Below, piece after piece: positions 1 to 7,744 of a stretch of 29,918 nt of DNA (the first letter of the stretch is position 1; each line of letters opens with the position of its first letter). This DNA is from DRWZ01 sp964601505 (GTDB lineage: Bacteria; Calescibacteriota; Calescibacteriia; Calescibacteriales; Calescibacteriaceae): NCBI GenBank assembly GCA_964601505.1, contig CAZRNR010000023.1:1-29918 (forward strand), written 5' to 3'. The position numbers and the translations under genes were made by a program. The notes beneath the pieces were generated by a model. The model was not told where the DNA came from. It made no database searches and saw nothing but the letters and a program-made list of their open reading frames with translations.

Positions 1-133
1 CTCGCATTTCTCACTTTCTCCATAATATACCTTAGTATTTTTTCAAATTTTTGAACGATTGCGATAGAGCATTTCATTATAATTGCCAAGTCAATTCACA
101 TAAGGCAGAAAATAATATCAAGAAAATTCAGAA

Positions 134-1474
134 TTACGTGAAAATTAATATACCGATTATGTATATCGGTAGAGATAGAATCATGTAAATCATTGAGTAA
201 GAGATGATGTACCCTGCTTTAACATTTGTAAGTCCGATCAAAGGTATTGCCCAGAAGGGTTGAACCATATTTGTGAATTCATCACCGTATGCTATAAGCA
301 TAGCAGTGATTGATTCTGGAACTCCTATATTAAGCCCGGCTTGAACCATAACAGTTCCTTGAACCTTCCACTGCCCTCCCCCTGATGGTATGAATAAGTT
401 AAGAAATGATGCACTAAGGAATGTTATAATACCAAAAAATTCCTCACGGAAAGAAGGAAAAGATTGAATGAAATCTGAAATCATATAAGAGATTTTCTCT
501 CCAAGACCACTCTCTGATATCAATGACATAATCCCGGCATAAAACGGAAACTGAAGAATTATTCCTCCACAGGGCTTTGCAGCTTTGGGGACATACGATA
601 AAAGTGTCCTTAAACTCCTATGCAAAACTATGCTGAGCGCAATGAAAATGAAACATACAGAGTAAAGATTTAAGAAAATTATACCTTTGTTCTTAAATCC
701 TAAAGCAACCGTCAAAAACAGAGTAATCAAAAAGATCAGCCGAACAGATAAATCCAGAAAGCTAATCTTTTCTTCAATGTTATCACTATATTTCTGCTCA
801 TCTTTATTTTCCTTATTTTTCTCTCCAATAATTCCTTCTGTCTTCTCCACTCTCTCCGAAATTTTTGCTATAAAGTAAAAGAAAATAGGGGTCAGAAAAA
901 CAAGAGATAAAGTTATAAAGATGTTCATACTAGAAAATATTGTTTTTGTAAGAGGGACACCCTTTGTTGCAAGGTCAAGCGGTATAGAACCAGAGATTCC
1001 GCCATGCCATATCATAAGACCTGAGTAAGCTGCGCAAGCAATAGCTCCCTTTGGAAAATTAGGATTCCTCATTATAATCTCTCTTGCCAATATTGAGCTT
1101 GCAGAAATACAAAGTCCCCAATTCGCAAGTGCTGAAATTGATGAGAAACAAGATAATATAATACAAGCTTGAACAGTACTTCTTGGCAAAACAGCAAATT
1201 TGTATATAATCCTTCTCACAGAGTATGAACTTGAGATCAAATATCCTCCAAAAAGAATAAGACACATTTGCATCGAAAAATCAAGTAAAGAGAAAATTCC
1301 ATTTCCTGTTGTTGTTCCGCCATCTACCGCCCACCTTCCAATCCAGATTTGAAATACATCTACCAAGCTCTTTTCAGTGAAAGTGAGAATAGGAAAGACA
1401 GTAATCAGTGTCAGCAAAATAGCAAAATAAAATGGGTCAGGAAAGTTCTTCTGTATGAACTTTATGAAATTCAT
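134..1474 (-). CDS. atoE: short-chain fatty acid transporter, AtoE family
   Basis: This is an integral inner-membrane permease of the SCFA_trans family (AtoE type), which moves short-chain fatty acids such as acetoacetate or butyrate. At 446 aa it matches the family's usual length of about 440. About ten or more hydrophobic segments cover the whole chain. Family motifs visible are WHGGISGS near residues 156-163, PSGGGQWKVQG near 363-373, and a late DEFTNMVQPFW near 398-408. A charged Lys/Glu-rich cytoplasmic loop lies at about 205-235. The ATG shares one base with the dnaB stop codon (TAATG), so translation is probably coupled to dnaB and there is no separate promoter. Pairing with dnaB looks like a chance operon rather than a functional link. 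The acyl-CoA ligase at 9053-10795 could act on the imported acids, but that is inference. Confidence 0.88.
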   Translation of the reverse strand: MNFIKFIQKNFPDPFYFAILLTLITVFPILTFTEKSLVDVFQIWIGRWAVDGGTTTGNGIFSLLDFSMQMCLILFGGYLISSSYSVRRIIYKFAVLPRSTVQACIILSCFSSISALANWGLCISASSILAREIIMRNPNFPKGAIACAAYSGLMIWHGGISGSIPLDLATKGVPLTKTIFSSMNIFITLSLVFLTPIFFYFIAKISERVEKTEGIIGEKNKENKDEQKYSDNIEEKISFLDLSVRLIFLITLFLTVALGFKNKGIIFLNLYSVCFIFIALSIVLHRSLRTLLSYVPKAAKPCGGIILQFPFYAGIMSLISESGLGEKISYMISDFIQSFPSFREEFFGIITFLSASFLNLFIPSGGGQWKVQGTVMVQAGLNIGVPESITAMLIAYGDEFTNMVQPFWAIPLIGLTNVKAGYIISYSMIYMILSLPIYIIGILIFT

Positions 1475-2862
1475 TAGTATGAAACCTTTGAGTATTTGAT
1501 ATCTTCATAAAGACAATTCTCACCAATAAATTTTCCGATAACGGTTCCAGTCGGACCATTCCTATTTTTCGCGATTATGATTTCAGATATTCTTGCTCTT
1601 TCGCAGCAGTCAAAGTTTTCTTCATTGTTTGGAGAAGAAGACATCACAGATTTTTGACAAGGATTATAATAATGATCTCTGTATAGCATAAGAACAAGGT
1701 CAGCATCTTGTTCCAAACTTCCAGATTCTCTCAGATCTGAAAGCTGTGGTCTTTTGTTATCTCCTCTTCTTTCTGGTTCTCTTGAGAGCTGAGATAGTGC
1801 AATAACCGGTATATTAAGTTCTTTAGCAAGAGACTTCAAAAGCCTTGATATTGTAGATATCTCCTCTTCTCGTCTCTCAACCTTCCATTCAACAAATATT
1901 TGCTGAAGGTAATCTATGAAAACAGCCTTAACTCCTTTTTCAGTTCTTGCTCTTTTGGCAAGAGATCTTATCTGAGTTATACCTTGGGCTGAATCGTTAA
2001 AGAACATAGAGAGCTTCGAAATCTCATTTGCAGCGTTTATAATCTTTGATTTTTCAGTATCGGCTAAGTTCTTGGAAATTATCCTTTGCAAAGGAATCCC
2101 AGAGTGCATTGAAATCATTCTCAAGAGTATAAGTCTTATGGGCATTTCAATTGAGAAAAACATAACTGGTATTCCCTCCAGAGCCATATAATAGGCTAAA
2201 GATAGAGCAAAACTGGTCTTCCCCATTCCAGGTCTTCCAGCTATTATAACAAAATCTCCGGGATGAAACCCAACAATTTTCTCGTCTAAAGATGGAAAAC
2301 AAGATGGTATCGCATGGTTAAAATTATCTCCAACAACCTCCTCGCTAACAAATGTCTTTATATCACTTATTGAGTAGAAGTCTTGAGAAACAGACTCCTG
2401 AGCTATTTCTCCTAACTCTTTTTCAACCTTTGAAACAAACTCCCATGTGCTACTTACCCCCCAGGATATCTCCTCAAGAAAAGACTTCATTTTCTGACTT
2501 AATTTGCGTAGTATCATTTTTTCCTTAAGCTTACGAGCAAAATTATCAAGAAATGAAGCAGATGGAATATACGATGGAAGCGAAAGAATAAACTGATCTC
2601 CTCCCACTTTATCAAGTTTGCCAGAAATTTTTAATTCCTCTATAACGGAGAAAGGGTTTATATGCTCTCCCCTTCTTCTTATTGCGAGGATAGAAATAAA
2701 TATCTGCCTACATGCAGAATCAAAAAACGCATCCTCGGGATTTTTCCCAAGTATGTGAATCACATCTTCTATCAAATCACCCTTGAGTAAAATACCTCCT
2801 AAAACAGCTTTCTCTAACTTTGGATCATAAGGAAGATCATCAATAGCATTATGCTTGAGCAT
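1474..2862 (-). CDS. dnaB: replicative DNA helicase DnaB
   Basis: This is the hexameric 5'-3' helicase that unwinds DNA at the replication fork and recruits primase. The 462 aa are standard length. The N-terminal DnaB domain covers about residues 10-110 and begins with the typical 'LPYDPKLEKAVLGGILL'. The RecA-like ATPase domain has Walker A GRPGMGKTS at 209-217 (K215), Walker B IDYLQQI at 316-322, the SQLSRE motif at 357-362, and a DLRESGSLEQDAD segment at 376-388. No intein is present. No Shine-Dalgarno precedes the ATG; the upstream base run is AT-only apart from 'cagcaag'. An 88-nt gap separates it from the divergent TPR gene, so the two promoters face away from each other in that gap. 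The stop overlaps the next gene's ATG by one base. Confidence 0.97.
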   Translation of the reverse strand: MLKHNAIDDLPYDPKLEKAVLGGILLKGDLIEDVIHILGKNPEDAFFDSACRQIFISILAIRRRGEHINPFSVIEELKISGKLDKVGGDQFILSLPSYIPSASFLDNFARKLKEKMILRKLSQKMKSFLEEISWGVSSTWEFVSKVEKELGEIAQESVSQDFYSISDIKTFVSEEVVGDNFNHAIPSCFPSLDEKIVGFHPGDFVIIAGRPGMGKTSFALSLAYYMALEGIPVMFFSIEMPIRLILLRMISMHSGIPLQRIISKNLADTEKSKIINAANEISKLSMFFNDSAQGITQIRSLAKRARTEKGVKAVFIDYLQQIFVEWKVERREEEISTISRLLKSLAKELNIPVIALSQLSREPERRGDNKRPQLSDLRESGSLEQDADLVLMLYRDHYYNPCQKSVMSSSPNNEENFDCCERARISEIIIAKNRNGPTGTVIGKFIGENCLYEDIKYSKVSY

Positions 2863-2950
2863 AACTTGCTGAATTTAAATTGTAAGAATTTTTTACATTC
2901 CTGAAGTAAATTCTGATTTTTAAAATGATGATTACTAAATTTTTTTCTAT

Positions 2951-4552
2951 ATGTTCAGTCTAATATTTCTACTGATGTTTCCAGACGTTTTGACCCAAAA
3001 AAGCCTATGCGAAACACAAGCAGATAAAATAAAAAGAATTGAACTCCAAAAGATAAACTCAGCTGAAGAAATAGTTCAGAATTTCTTGATTCTTATGTGC
3101 GCTGGAGAAAAACAAGAAGCAGAAAAAATCCTCAAATACGGAGATGATAACTTTCAGGACAACTTCCTGATAAAATTTAATCTCGGAAACTTCTACATCA
3201 GAGAAGGAAAATTAGATTTTGCCATATTCTACCTAAATCAAGCTAAAAGAATAAACCCAGCCCCACAAGTATTTGAATCAATATCAACAGCCCACCTATA
3301 TCGTGGAGATCTTAAATCATCTAAATCTATTCTTGATGAAGCCATATCTAAACTTCATGGAGTTAGCAGAGAAGAATTATTGCAGATATTTATAAAGAGA
3401 GGATACATATCTTTGCTCCTTAATGAAGCTGTTGATTCAGAAAAGTTTTTCAGAAAAGCTATAGAAATAGATCCAGCAAATCCATATCCTTACATTGGAT
3501 TAGCAGAGGCATTCGGAATGCAAAAGAAAGATCAATCTGCAATAGAAGTTATATCTAAAGTAAGCTCCCTAACAGATGACCCAATACTTCACCTTTATTC
3601 TGCGGTCTTTCTTCACTCAAAAGGTTATCTTGAAATGGCAACATCCTTTTACATTTCATCTTCAGATAAGTTGATTTCTCCTTTAAGGTATCTCTCAAAG
3701 CTTCTCCTAAGTTCCGCTCAAAGGGATCTCGGTATGTATATAGATTCAAAAGAAAACTATGAAGAGGTTATAAAAAATTACCCTCAGGTAAAAACTGCAA
3801 AGGTTCCATTCTTTCCGGAATATAGATTAAAGCTGGCTTTAGCTTTTTTGGAAAAAGGGAACGTAAAAGGTATAGAAGCAGAGATAAGAGATATATTAAA
3901 GGCCTCACCGGAAAATCCAGAAGCACAGAAGGTTTTGGTCGAAGTCCTTCTGATGAAGTCTCTTCTGTTCTTAGATAAATTATCTAAGATAAAGAGTCTT
4001 GAAGAAGCAAGAGAAATAGCGAAAAAATACATAGACAGGAATCCATCAGATGATGAGATGCTCTATAGATTTGCACTTATAAACTTTTGGCTGGCGGAAA
4101 TAGGTCCGAAATTTGCAAGATCTGGAAATCTAATGCACGCGATATCCTCGCTACAAAGTGCTCTCAAACTTAAGGAAAAAAAAGAGTATCTCGAACTCCT
4201 TGGGATATGCTATTATGTTTTGGAAAAATATGATGACGCAATAGAAAATCTTCAGAAGGTAGCAGAACAAAATTACATACTCAAACTTATATTATCATCT
4301 GCTTATCTAAAGTATGGAGACCCAGAAAAAGCATTAAAGATACTTCAAAGCATAGGGCCAAAACAAGATAGAATATATGCTCTGCTTATGTATAACATAT
4401 TAAAAGCAAAGAAAGCAGAAAATTTAGATGTAATAGAACAAGCTATAATGGAAGAAAATTACAATTTGCTCTTCGGTCAAAATGGTCGGAAACAAGAAGA
4501 TCAAGAAGTTTCTCCTCAAAAACAGCAACAAAAACCAGCAAAGAAGAAATAA
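2951..4552 (+). CDS. exported TPR-repeat protein
   Basis: This 533-aa protein has a short N-terminal hydrophobic stretch (residues 2-10, SLIFLLMFP) compatible with a signal peptide or anchor, then tetratricopeptide repeats across most of its length. Clear TPR units include about 73-106 (FNLGNFYIREGKLDFAIFYL), 110-145, 150-190 (ending AIEIDPANPYPYIGLAEAF), 285-330, and 395-480 (LLGICYYVLEKYDDAIENLQ). The tail (about 510-533) is Gln/Lys-rich low complexity. TPRs form scaffolds for protein-protein contacts, and no enzymatic domain is visible. It is a single-gene unit divergent from dnaB and convergent with a decayed nuclease gene. The ATG is preceded by a T-rich run without Shine-Dalgarno; a TACTAA hexamer lies 12 nt upstream. 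The specific role is unknown. Confidence 0.82.
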   Translation: MFSLIFLLMFPDVLTQKSLCETQADKIKRIELQKINSAEEIVQNFLILMCAGEKQEAEKILKYGDDNFQDNFLIKFNLGNFYIREGKLDFAIFYLNQAKRINPAPQVFESISTAHLYRGDLKSSKSILDEAISKLHGVSREELLQIFIKRGYISLLLNEAVDSEKFFRKAIEIDPANPYPYIGLAEAFGMQKKDQSAIEVISKVSSLTDDPILHLYSAVFLHSKGYLEMATSFYISSSDKLISPLRYLSKLLLSSAQRDLGMYIDSKENYEEVIKNYPQVKTAKVPFFPEYRLKLALAFLEKGNVKGIEAEIRDILKASPENPEAQKVLVEVLLMKSLLFLDKLSKIKSLEEAREIAKKYIDRNPSDDEMLYRFALINFWLAEIGPKFARSGNLMHAISSLQSALKLKEKKEYLELLGICYYVLEKYDDAIENLQKVAEQNYILKLILSSAYLKYGDPEKALKILQSIGPKQDRIYALLMYNILKAKKAENLDVIEQAIMEENYNLLFGQNGRKQEDQEVSPQKQQQKPAKKK

Positions 4553-4603
4553 ATATTTTGATGAAAGCTTAAAATGGTATAATAACTTTTGCAACAGAGG
4601 GTA

Positions 4604-5394
4604 TCATTTTGAATTCCGAAGTATTCTTTCAATGTCTTGAATACTCTCCGCTTTGTTTATAGCTCTCTTTATTTCCTTCAGTTTCCCTACATCCTTTATG
4701 TCTTTTAGCATCTCTATCAAATATCTCCCCTTATCCCCAAACCTCTCCTCTATGTCTATCTGAATAACTTCCTTAAGCCCCTTCTCTATACCTTCCTTAA
4801 GTCCTTTCTCCATACCTTCCTTAAACCCTTTCTTTATCCCCTCCTTGAGTCCCTTTTCTATACCTTTCCTTAAACCTCTCCTGAAAAGCCTTGTTTTTGT
4901 CAAATCTATCTTCGCTACCTCTTCCATCTCCCTCTCCACCTCCCTATCTCTCCCTACCAAAACTGATAGTATATATATCTTATTCACTAACTCCATTAAC
5001 TTCTGTCTTGACAAAAATCTATAATTCATTATCTTCTCAAAAATCTTTCTCACATCCACATCCCTACTCAAAATCACAAGAGCATTTACATTCGGATCCC
5101 TACTATTCTGAAATCTTCTAAAAGGTATCTTTGTTATGTCCATAACTTTGAAATGATACTCAACTCTGCTGAATGGTGTCTTTTGAACAAGACTTGAAGG
5201 TACTTTATTTCCAACACATAAAACTACCTGCCAAATCTCATAATCCTTATATCTTTTCTTTCTTTTACTTCAAGGAGTTCAAAGTTCTGAGCCCTTATAG
5301 ATTTGAATTTTATCCCAAGTAGAGATAAGATTTCCTTTTCCGAACCTTCCAATAACTTTTTCAAAGAAATATCATATTTTCCTATAAGATGATT
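4604..5394 (-). pseudogene. decayed Rpn-type PD-(D/E)XK nuclease/transposase-like gene, core deleted and frameshifted
   Basis: An open stretch at 4604-5143 reads MDITKIPFRRF... and ends in at least seven KG(L/I/F)KEG-type repeats, typical of the C-terminal coiled region of Rpn/PD-(D/E)XK family proteins. The same frame continues upstream without a start as ...YKDYEIWQVVLCVGN...RVEYHFKV to about 5255, where it meets a TGA. Another minus frame over about 5394-5250 reads YDISLKKLLEGSEKEILSLL... through FELLEVKERKD, the usual N-terminus of this family, but has no ATG. The two parts therefore join by a frameshift near 5250-5265. The roughly 40-50 residues that normally carry the catalytic D...ExK core are missing between ERKD and DYEIW. 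No intact copy exists in the window. The C-terminal 179-aa ORF might still be translated, but it could not be a nuclease. Confidence 0.72.
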
Positions 5395-5709
5395 TTACTT
5401 CCTTTGTGATTTAGGGATGAAAAAATTTGTGATATTGATAGGAATAGATTTAATCATAAACTTATTACGGTTTTATAACTTTTAGGAGATTAGAGGAGTG
5501 TTTGATAAAATAATCATATAGATTAAAATAGGATTTCATTATAGAGCTTTCGGAATCGATAATTTGAGTTATTCTTTCTATCTTTGAATTTTCCGATTTA
5601 GATTCACATAGGGATATCTATTTTAATTCAGGTACTCAGAAATATCTACAATCTATTGAATTAATTCATCAAGATTCTTTAATGATATGTGTATTCATGT
5701 TCAATAAGA
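5395..5709. other. intergenic stretch with no recognisable gene
   Basis: This 315-nt AT-rich gap lies between the decayed nuclease gene and the 3' end of tRNA-Phe. I see no ORF longer than about 22 codons, no tRNA-like fold and no clear terminator. It may be further eroded remains of the decayed gene plus the 3' trailer of the rpsU/tRNA-Phe transcript. An imperfect pairing of TATTGAA just past the tRNA with TTCAATA further on is too weak to call. Confidence 0.4.
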
Positions 5710-5782
5710 TGGGCAGGGGCGGAGTCGAACCGCCGACCTTAGGATTTTCAGTCCTACGCTCTACCCCCTGAGCTACCTGCCC
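5710..5782 (-). tRNA. tRNA-Phe (anticodon GAA)
   Basis: The minus strand folds as a full 73-nt cloverleaf. The acceptor GGGCAGG pairs with CCTGCCC and the discriminator is A. The D-stem is GCTC/GAGC. The anticodon stem TAGGA/TCCTA encloses loop CTGAAAA, giving anticodon GAA. The T-stem GGCGG/CCGCC encloses TTCGACT. The 3' CCA is not encoded (ATCTT follows), so a CCA-adding enzyme is required. Its first base is also the last base of the rpsU stop codon, so it is probably processed from the rpsU transcript. Confidence 0.97.
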
Positions 5783-5973
5783 TAATCTATTTTTATATTC
5801 CTTTTCGTTCCCAAGACTCTCAAAGTTCTTTTAACTCTCCTTATCTGAGACTTAGACCTGTAGTGCTGATGCCTTCTCAACAGAGGAGCTATGTCGTTAT
5901 CAAAACTCCTACGCAAAATCTTCAATGCTTTCTCAATATTATTCCTTACAAATATTATTGGCTTTTGAACCAT
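5782..5973 (-). CDS. rpsU: 30S ribosomal protein bS21
   Basis: This is a small, highly basic protein of the 30S platform, next to the anti-Shine-Dalgarno end of 16S rRNA in the families where it has been mapped. The aligned core is IIFVRNNIEKALKILRRSF, then APLLRRHQHYRSKSQIRRVKR, which matches the bS21 pattern of VRxNE..ALRRFKR followed by RRxxxYxKPSxxRxRK. I chose the ATG at 5973 (63 aa, MVQKPIIFV) because bS21 proteins begin only a few residues before the first beta-strand motif. An in-frame ATG at 5997 would add MYRLKKYL. Neither start has a Shine-Dalgarno. The TAG stop shares its G with base 1 of tRNA-Phe, which suggests one transcript. Its presence is notable because bS21 is linked to translation initiation and this genome lacks obvious Shine-Dalgarno sites. 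Confidence 0.87.
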   Translation of the reverse strand: MVQKPIIFVRNNIEKALKILRRSFDNDIAPLLRRHQHYRSKSQIRRVKRTLRVLGTKRNIKID

Positions 5974-6086
5974 AAGATATTTTTTTAGTCTATACAAAAA
6001 TAGAAAAGTAAAAAATCAAAATGCTTTTGCTATAGTTTTCAGTTGAAATTAAAACAGTAAAGTCGGGTGAATAAATATGTAAAGAT

Positions 6087-7139
6087 ATGATTAATTTGAA
6101 CACAGATGAAAAAGAATCAAGACAAAAAAAGGTGCTGAACATAATTCAAGCAGATTTCCCTTTTGAGTGGCGTCCGTTTAAAAAGATAGCTGATGACCTA
6201 GGAATGCAAGAAGATGAGGTAATACAAATAGTAAAAGAATACTTTGAAAAAAGAATAATAAGGCAGATATGTCCAATATTTGACACAAGATCACTTGGAT
6301 ACAAATCTATGCTCGTTGCCACAAGATGCAAAAACGCAGATGAATGTGCTAGGGTCATAAACACTCATCCCGGTGTAAGCCACAACTACAGAAGAAATCA
6401 TGAATTCAACATATGGTTTACGATAGCTGTTTCTCCAAAATCAAAACTCGGTCTTGAAAACACCGTCAAAATACTTGAAAAAATAAGTGGAGCAGAAGAG
6501 ATGATAATGCTTCCAACACTAAAACTATATAAAATAGGTGTTGTACTTGATATGACTGGCAAAGAAGACCTTGCAGATGAAGAAAAATATGAATACTATA
6601 CAGAAAACAATAGAAAAAACCAAATAGTAAAAGATGAAGAAATTCCATATATTCTGGCATTGCAGGAAGATATATATCCAGAAAAGGAACCCTTCGCAAG
6701 AATCGTAGAGAAACACGGAATAAGCTTTGAGGAATTGAAAAGATATTTCCAAAAGTTCAAAGAGGAAGGCAAAATAAGAAGGTATGCTGCAATACTATAC
6801 CACAAAAAAGCCGGATATAAATACAACGTCATGGCAGTGTGGAAAGTAGATGGAACCGACGAATTCATAAACTCCATAGGTGAAAAATTTGCTTCATTCA
6901 GAGGGGTAAGTCATTGCTACAGAAGACCCACATATCCTAACTGGCCATATTCAATCTTTACTATGATACATGCTCACTCAAAAGAAGAAGGAGATAGAAT
7001 TATAGAAAAGATGGCACAAGAAACAGGAATAAAAGAAAGAGCTGAACTCGTATCAACTAAAGAATACAAAAAAGTGAGGCTAAAATATTTTACACCAGAT
7101 TGGGAAGCCTGGGAAAATAATGTCTTGATGAACCTGTGA
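6087..7139 (+). CDS. ahbAB: siroheme decarboxylase, AhbA-AhbB fusion
   Basis: This 350-aa protein carries two Lrp/AsnC-like siroheme decarboxylase halves in one chain. Siroheme decarboxylase converts siroheme to 12,18-didecarboxysiroheme, the first committed step of the alternative (Ahb) heme route and of heme d1 synthesis; in many organisms AhbA and AhbB are separate subunits. The N-half (about 12-155) has a winged-helix segment and GVSHNYRRNHEFNIWF near 96-111. The C-half (about 185-345) has its own winged helix and GVSHCYRRP near 273-281, followed by WPYSIFTMIHAH at 286-297. These His/Arg-rich motifs are the family's active-site signatures. The linker around 160-182 is Glu/Lys/Tyr-rich. 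The last codons overlap the next gene by 4 nt (GTGA). No other heme gene is in the window. There is no Shine-Dalgarno; ATG follows 'aaagat'. Confidence 0.87.
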   Translation: MINLNTDEKESRQKKVLNIIQADFPFEWRPFKKIADDLGMQEDEVIQIVKEYFEKRIIRQICPIFDTRSLGYKSMLVATRCKNADECARVINTHPGVSHNYRRNHEFNIWFTIAVSPKSKLGLENTVKILEKISGAEEMIMLPTLKLYKIGVVLDMTGKEDLADEEKYEYYTENNRKNQIVKDEEIPYILALQEDIYPEKEPFARIVEKHGISFEELKRYFQKFKEEGKIRRYAAILYHKKAGYKYNVMAVWKVDGTDEFINSIGEKFASFRGVSHCYRRPTYPNWPYSIFTMIHAHSKEEGDRIIEKMAQETGIKERAELVSTKEYKKVRLKYFTPDWEAWENNVLMNL

Positions 7140-7744
7140 TATTTATTGGCATAGATCTAGCTGGATCAGAAAATAGAGAAACTGGAATTTGCTTTCTTGA
7201 CGAAAGAAAAAACGCTCATACTTTAATTGTAAAACAAGATAAACAGATAATTGAAATGATTTCTAAAAATATATCGGCAATAAAGTCAATTGGTATAGAT
7301 GCCCCCTTGTCTTTACCAAAGGGAAGAGAAAATATAAACTCGTACGGCCCACATTTTAGAGCTTGCGACATCGAACTTAAAAGACTAAAAATAAAGTTCT
7401 TCCCTATTACTCTTGGACCTATGAGAAAACTTACAGAAAGAGGAATAAAGATTAAAAATATGATACTCAAAATGAAGCAAGATATAACTGTAGCAGAGGT
7501 TTTCCCAGGTGCTCTCTACGATATATTTGGGGTAAATAGGAAATCCGCTCAAGAAATAATGAAATTTTTTAAGGCAGAGAAAATAAAAATAAAAGAAAAA
7601 GGAAGATTCTTAACACAAGATGAACTTGATTCAATAGCTTGTGCATATACAATGTATCTTTTTGAACAGAATAAAGCTCAAGAAATAGGAGATAGAAGTG
7701 AAGGAACAATAATAATCCCTTCAATTAAAAAAAGTGGAGCATAA
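7136..7744 (+). CDS. DUF429 family protein, RNase H-like fold
   Basis: This 202-aa protein belongs to DUF429, predicted to have an RNase H/RuvC-like nuclease fold. The opening MIFIGIDLAGS (Asp7), SIGIDAPLSLP (Asp55), VAEVFPGALYDIFG (Glu121) and the late DELDSIACAYTMYL (Asp163/Asp165) are the family's conserved acidic blocks, spaced as expected for a metal-binding active site. No DUF429 substrate is well established. The GTG start overlaps the end of ahbAB by 4 nt and its own end overlaps the next gene by 11 nt, so it is the middle gene of a tightly coupled three-gene operon. Nothing suggests a direct role in heme synthesis. Confidence 0.82.
   Translation: MIFIGIDLAGSENRETGICFLDERKNAHTLIVKQDKQIIEMISKNISAIKSIGIDAPLSLPKGRENINSYGPHFRACDIELKRLKIKFFPITLGPMRKLTERGIKIKNMILKMKQDITVAEVFPGALYDIFGVNRKSAQEIMKFFKAEKIKIKEKGRFLTQDELDSIACAYTMYLFEQNKAQEIGDRSEGTIIIPSIKKSGA

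Noticed and set aside
4740..4880. Tandem-looking DNA repeats
   Set aside because: They are the coding sequence of KGLKEG-type peptide repeats in the decayed nuclease gene, not a CRISPR array or independent satellite.
5417..5485. 22-codon ORF starting MKKFVILIGID
   Set aside because: Short, AT-rich, and in a gap next to a decayed gene. It has no ribosome site or promoter and is expected by chance.
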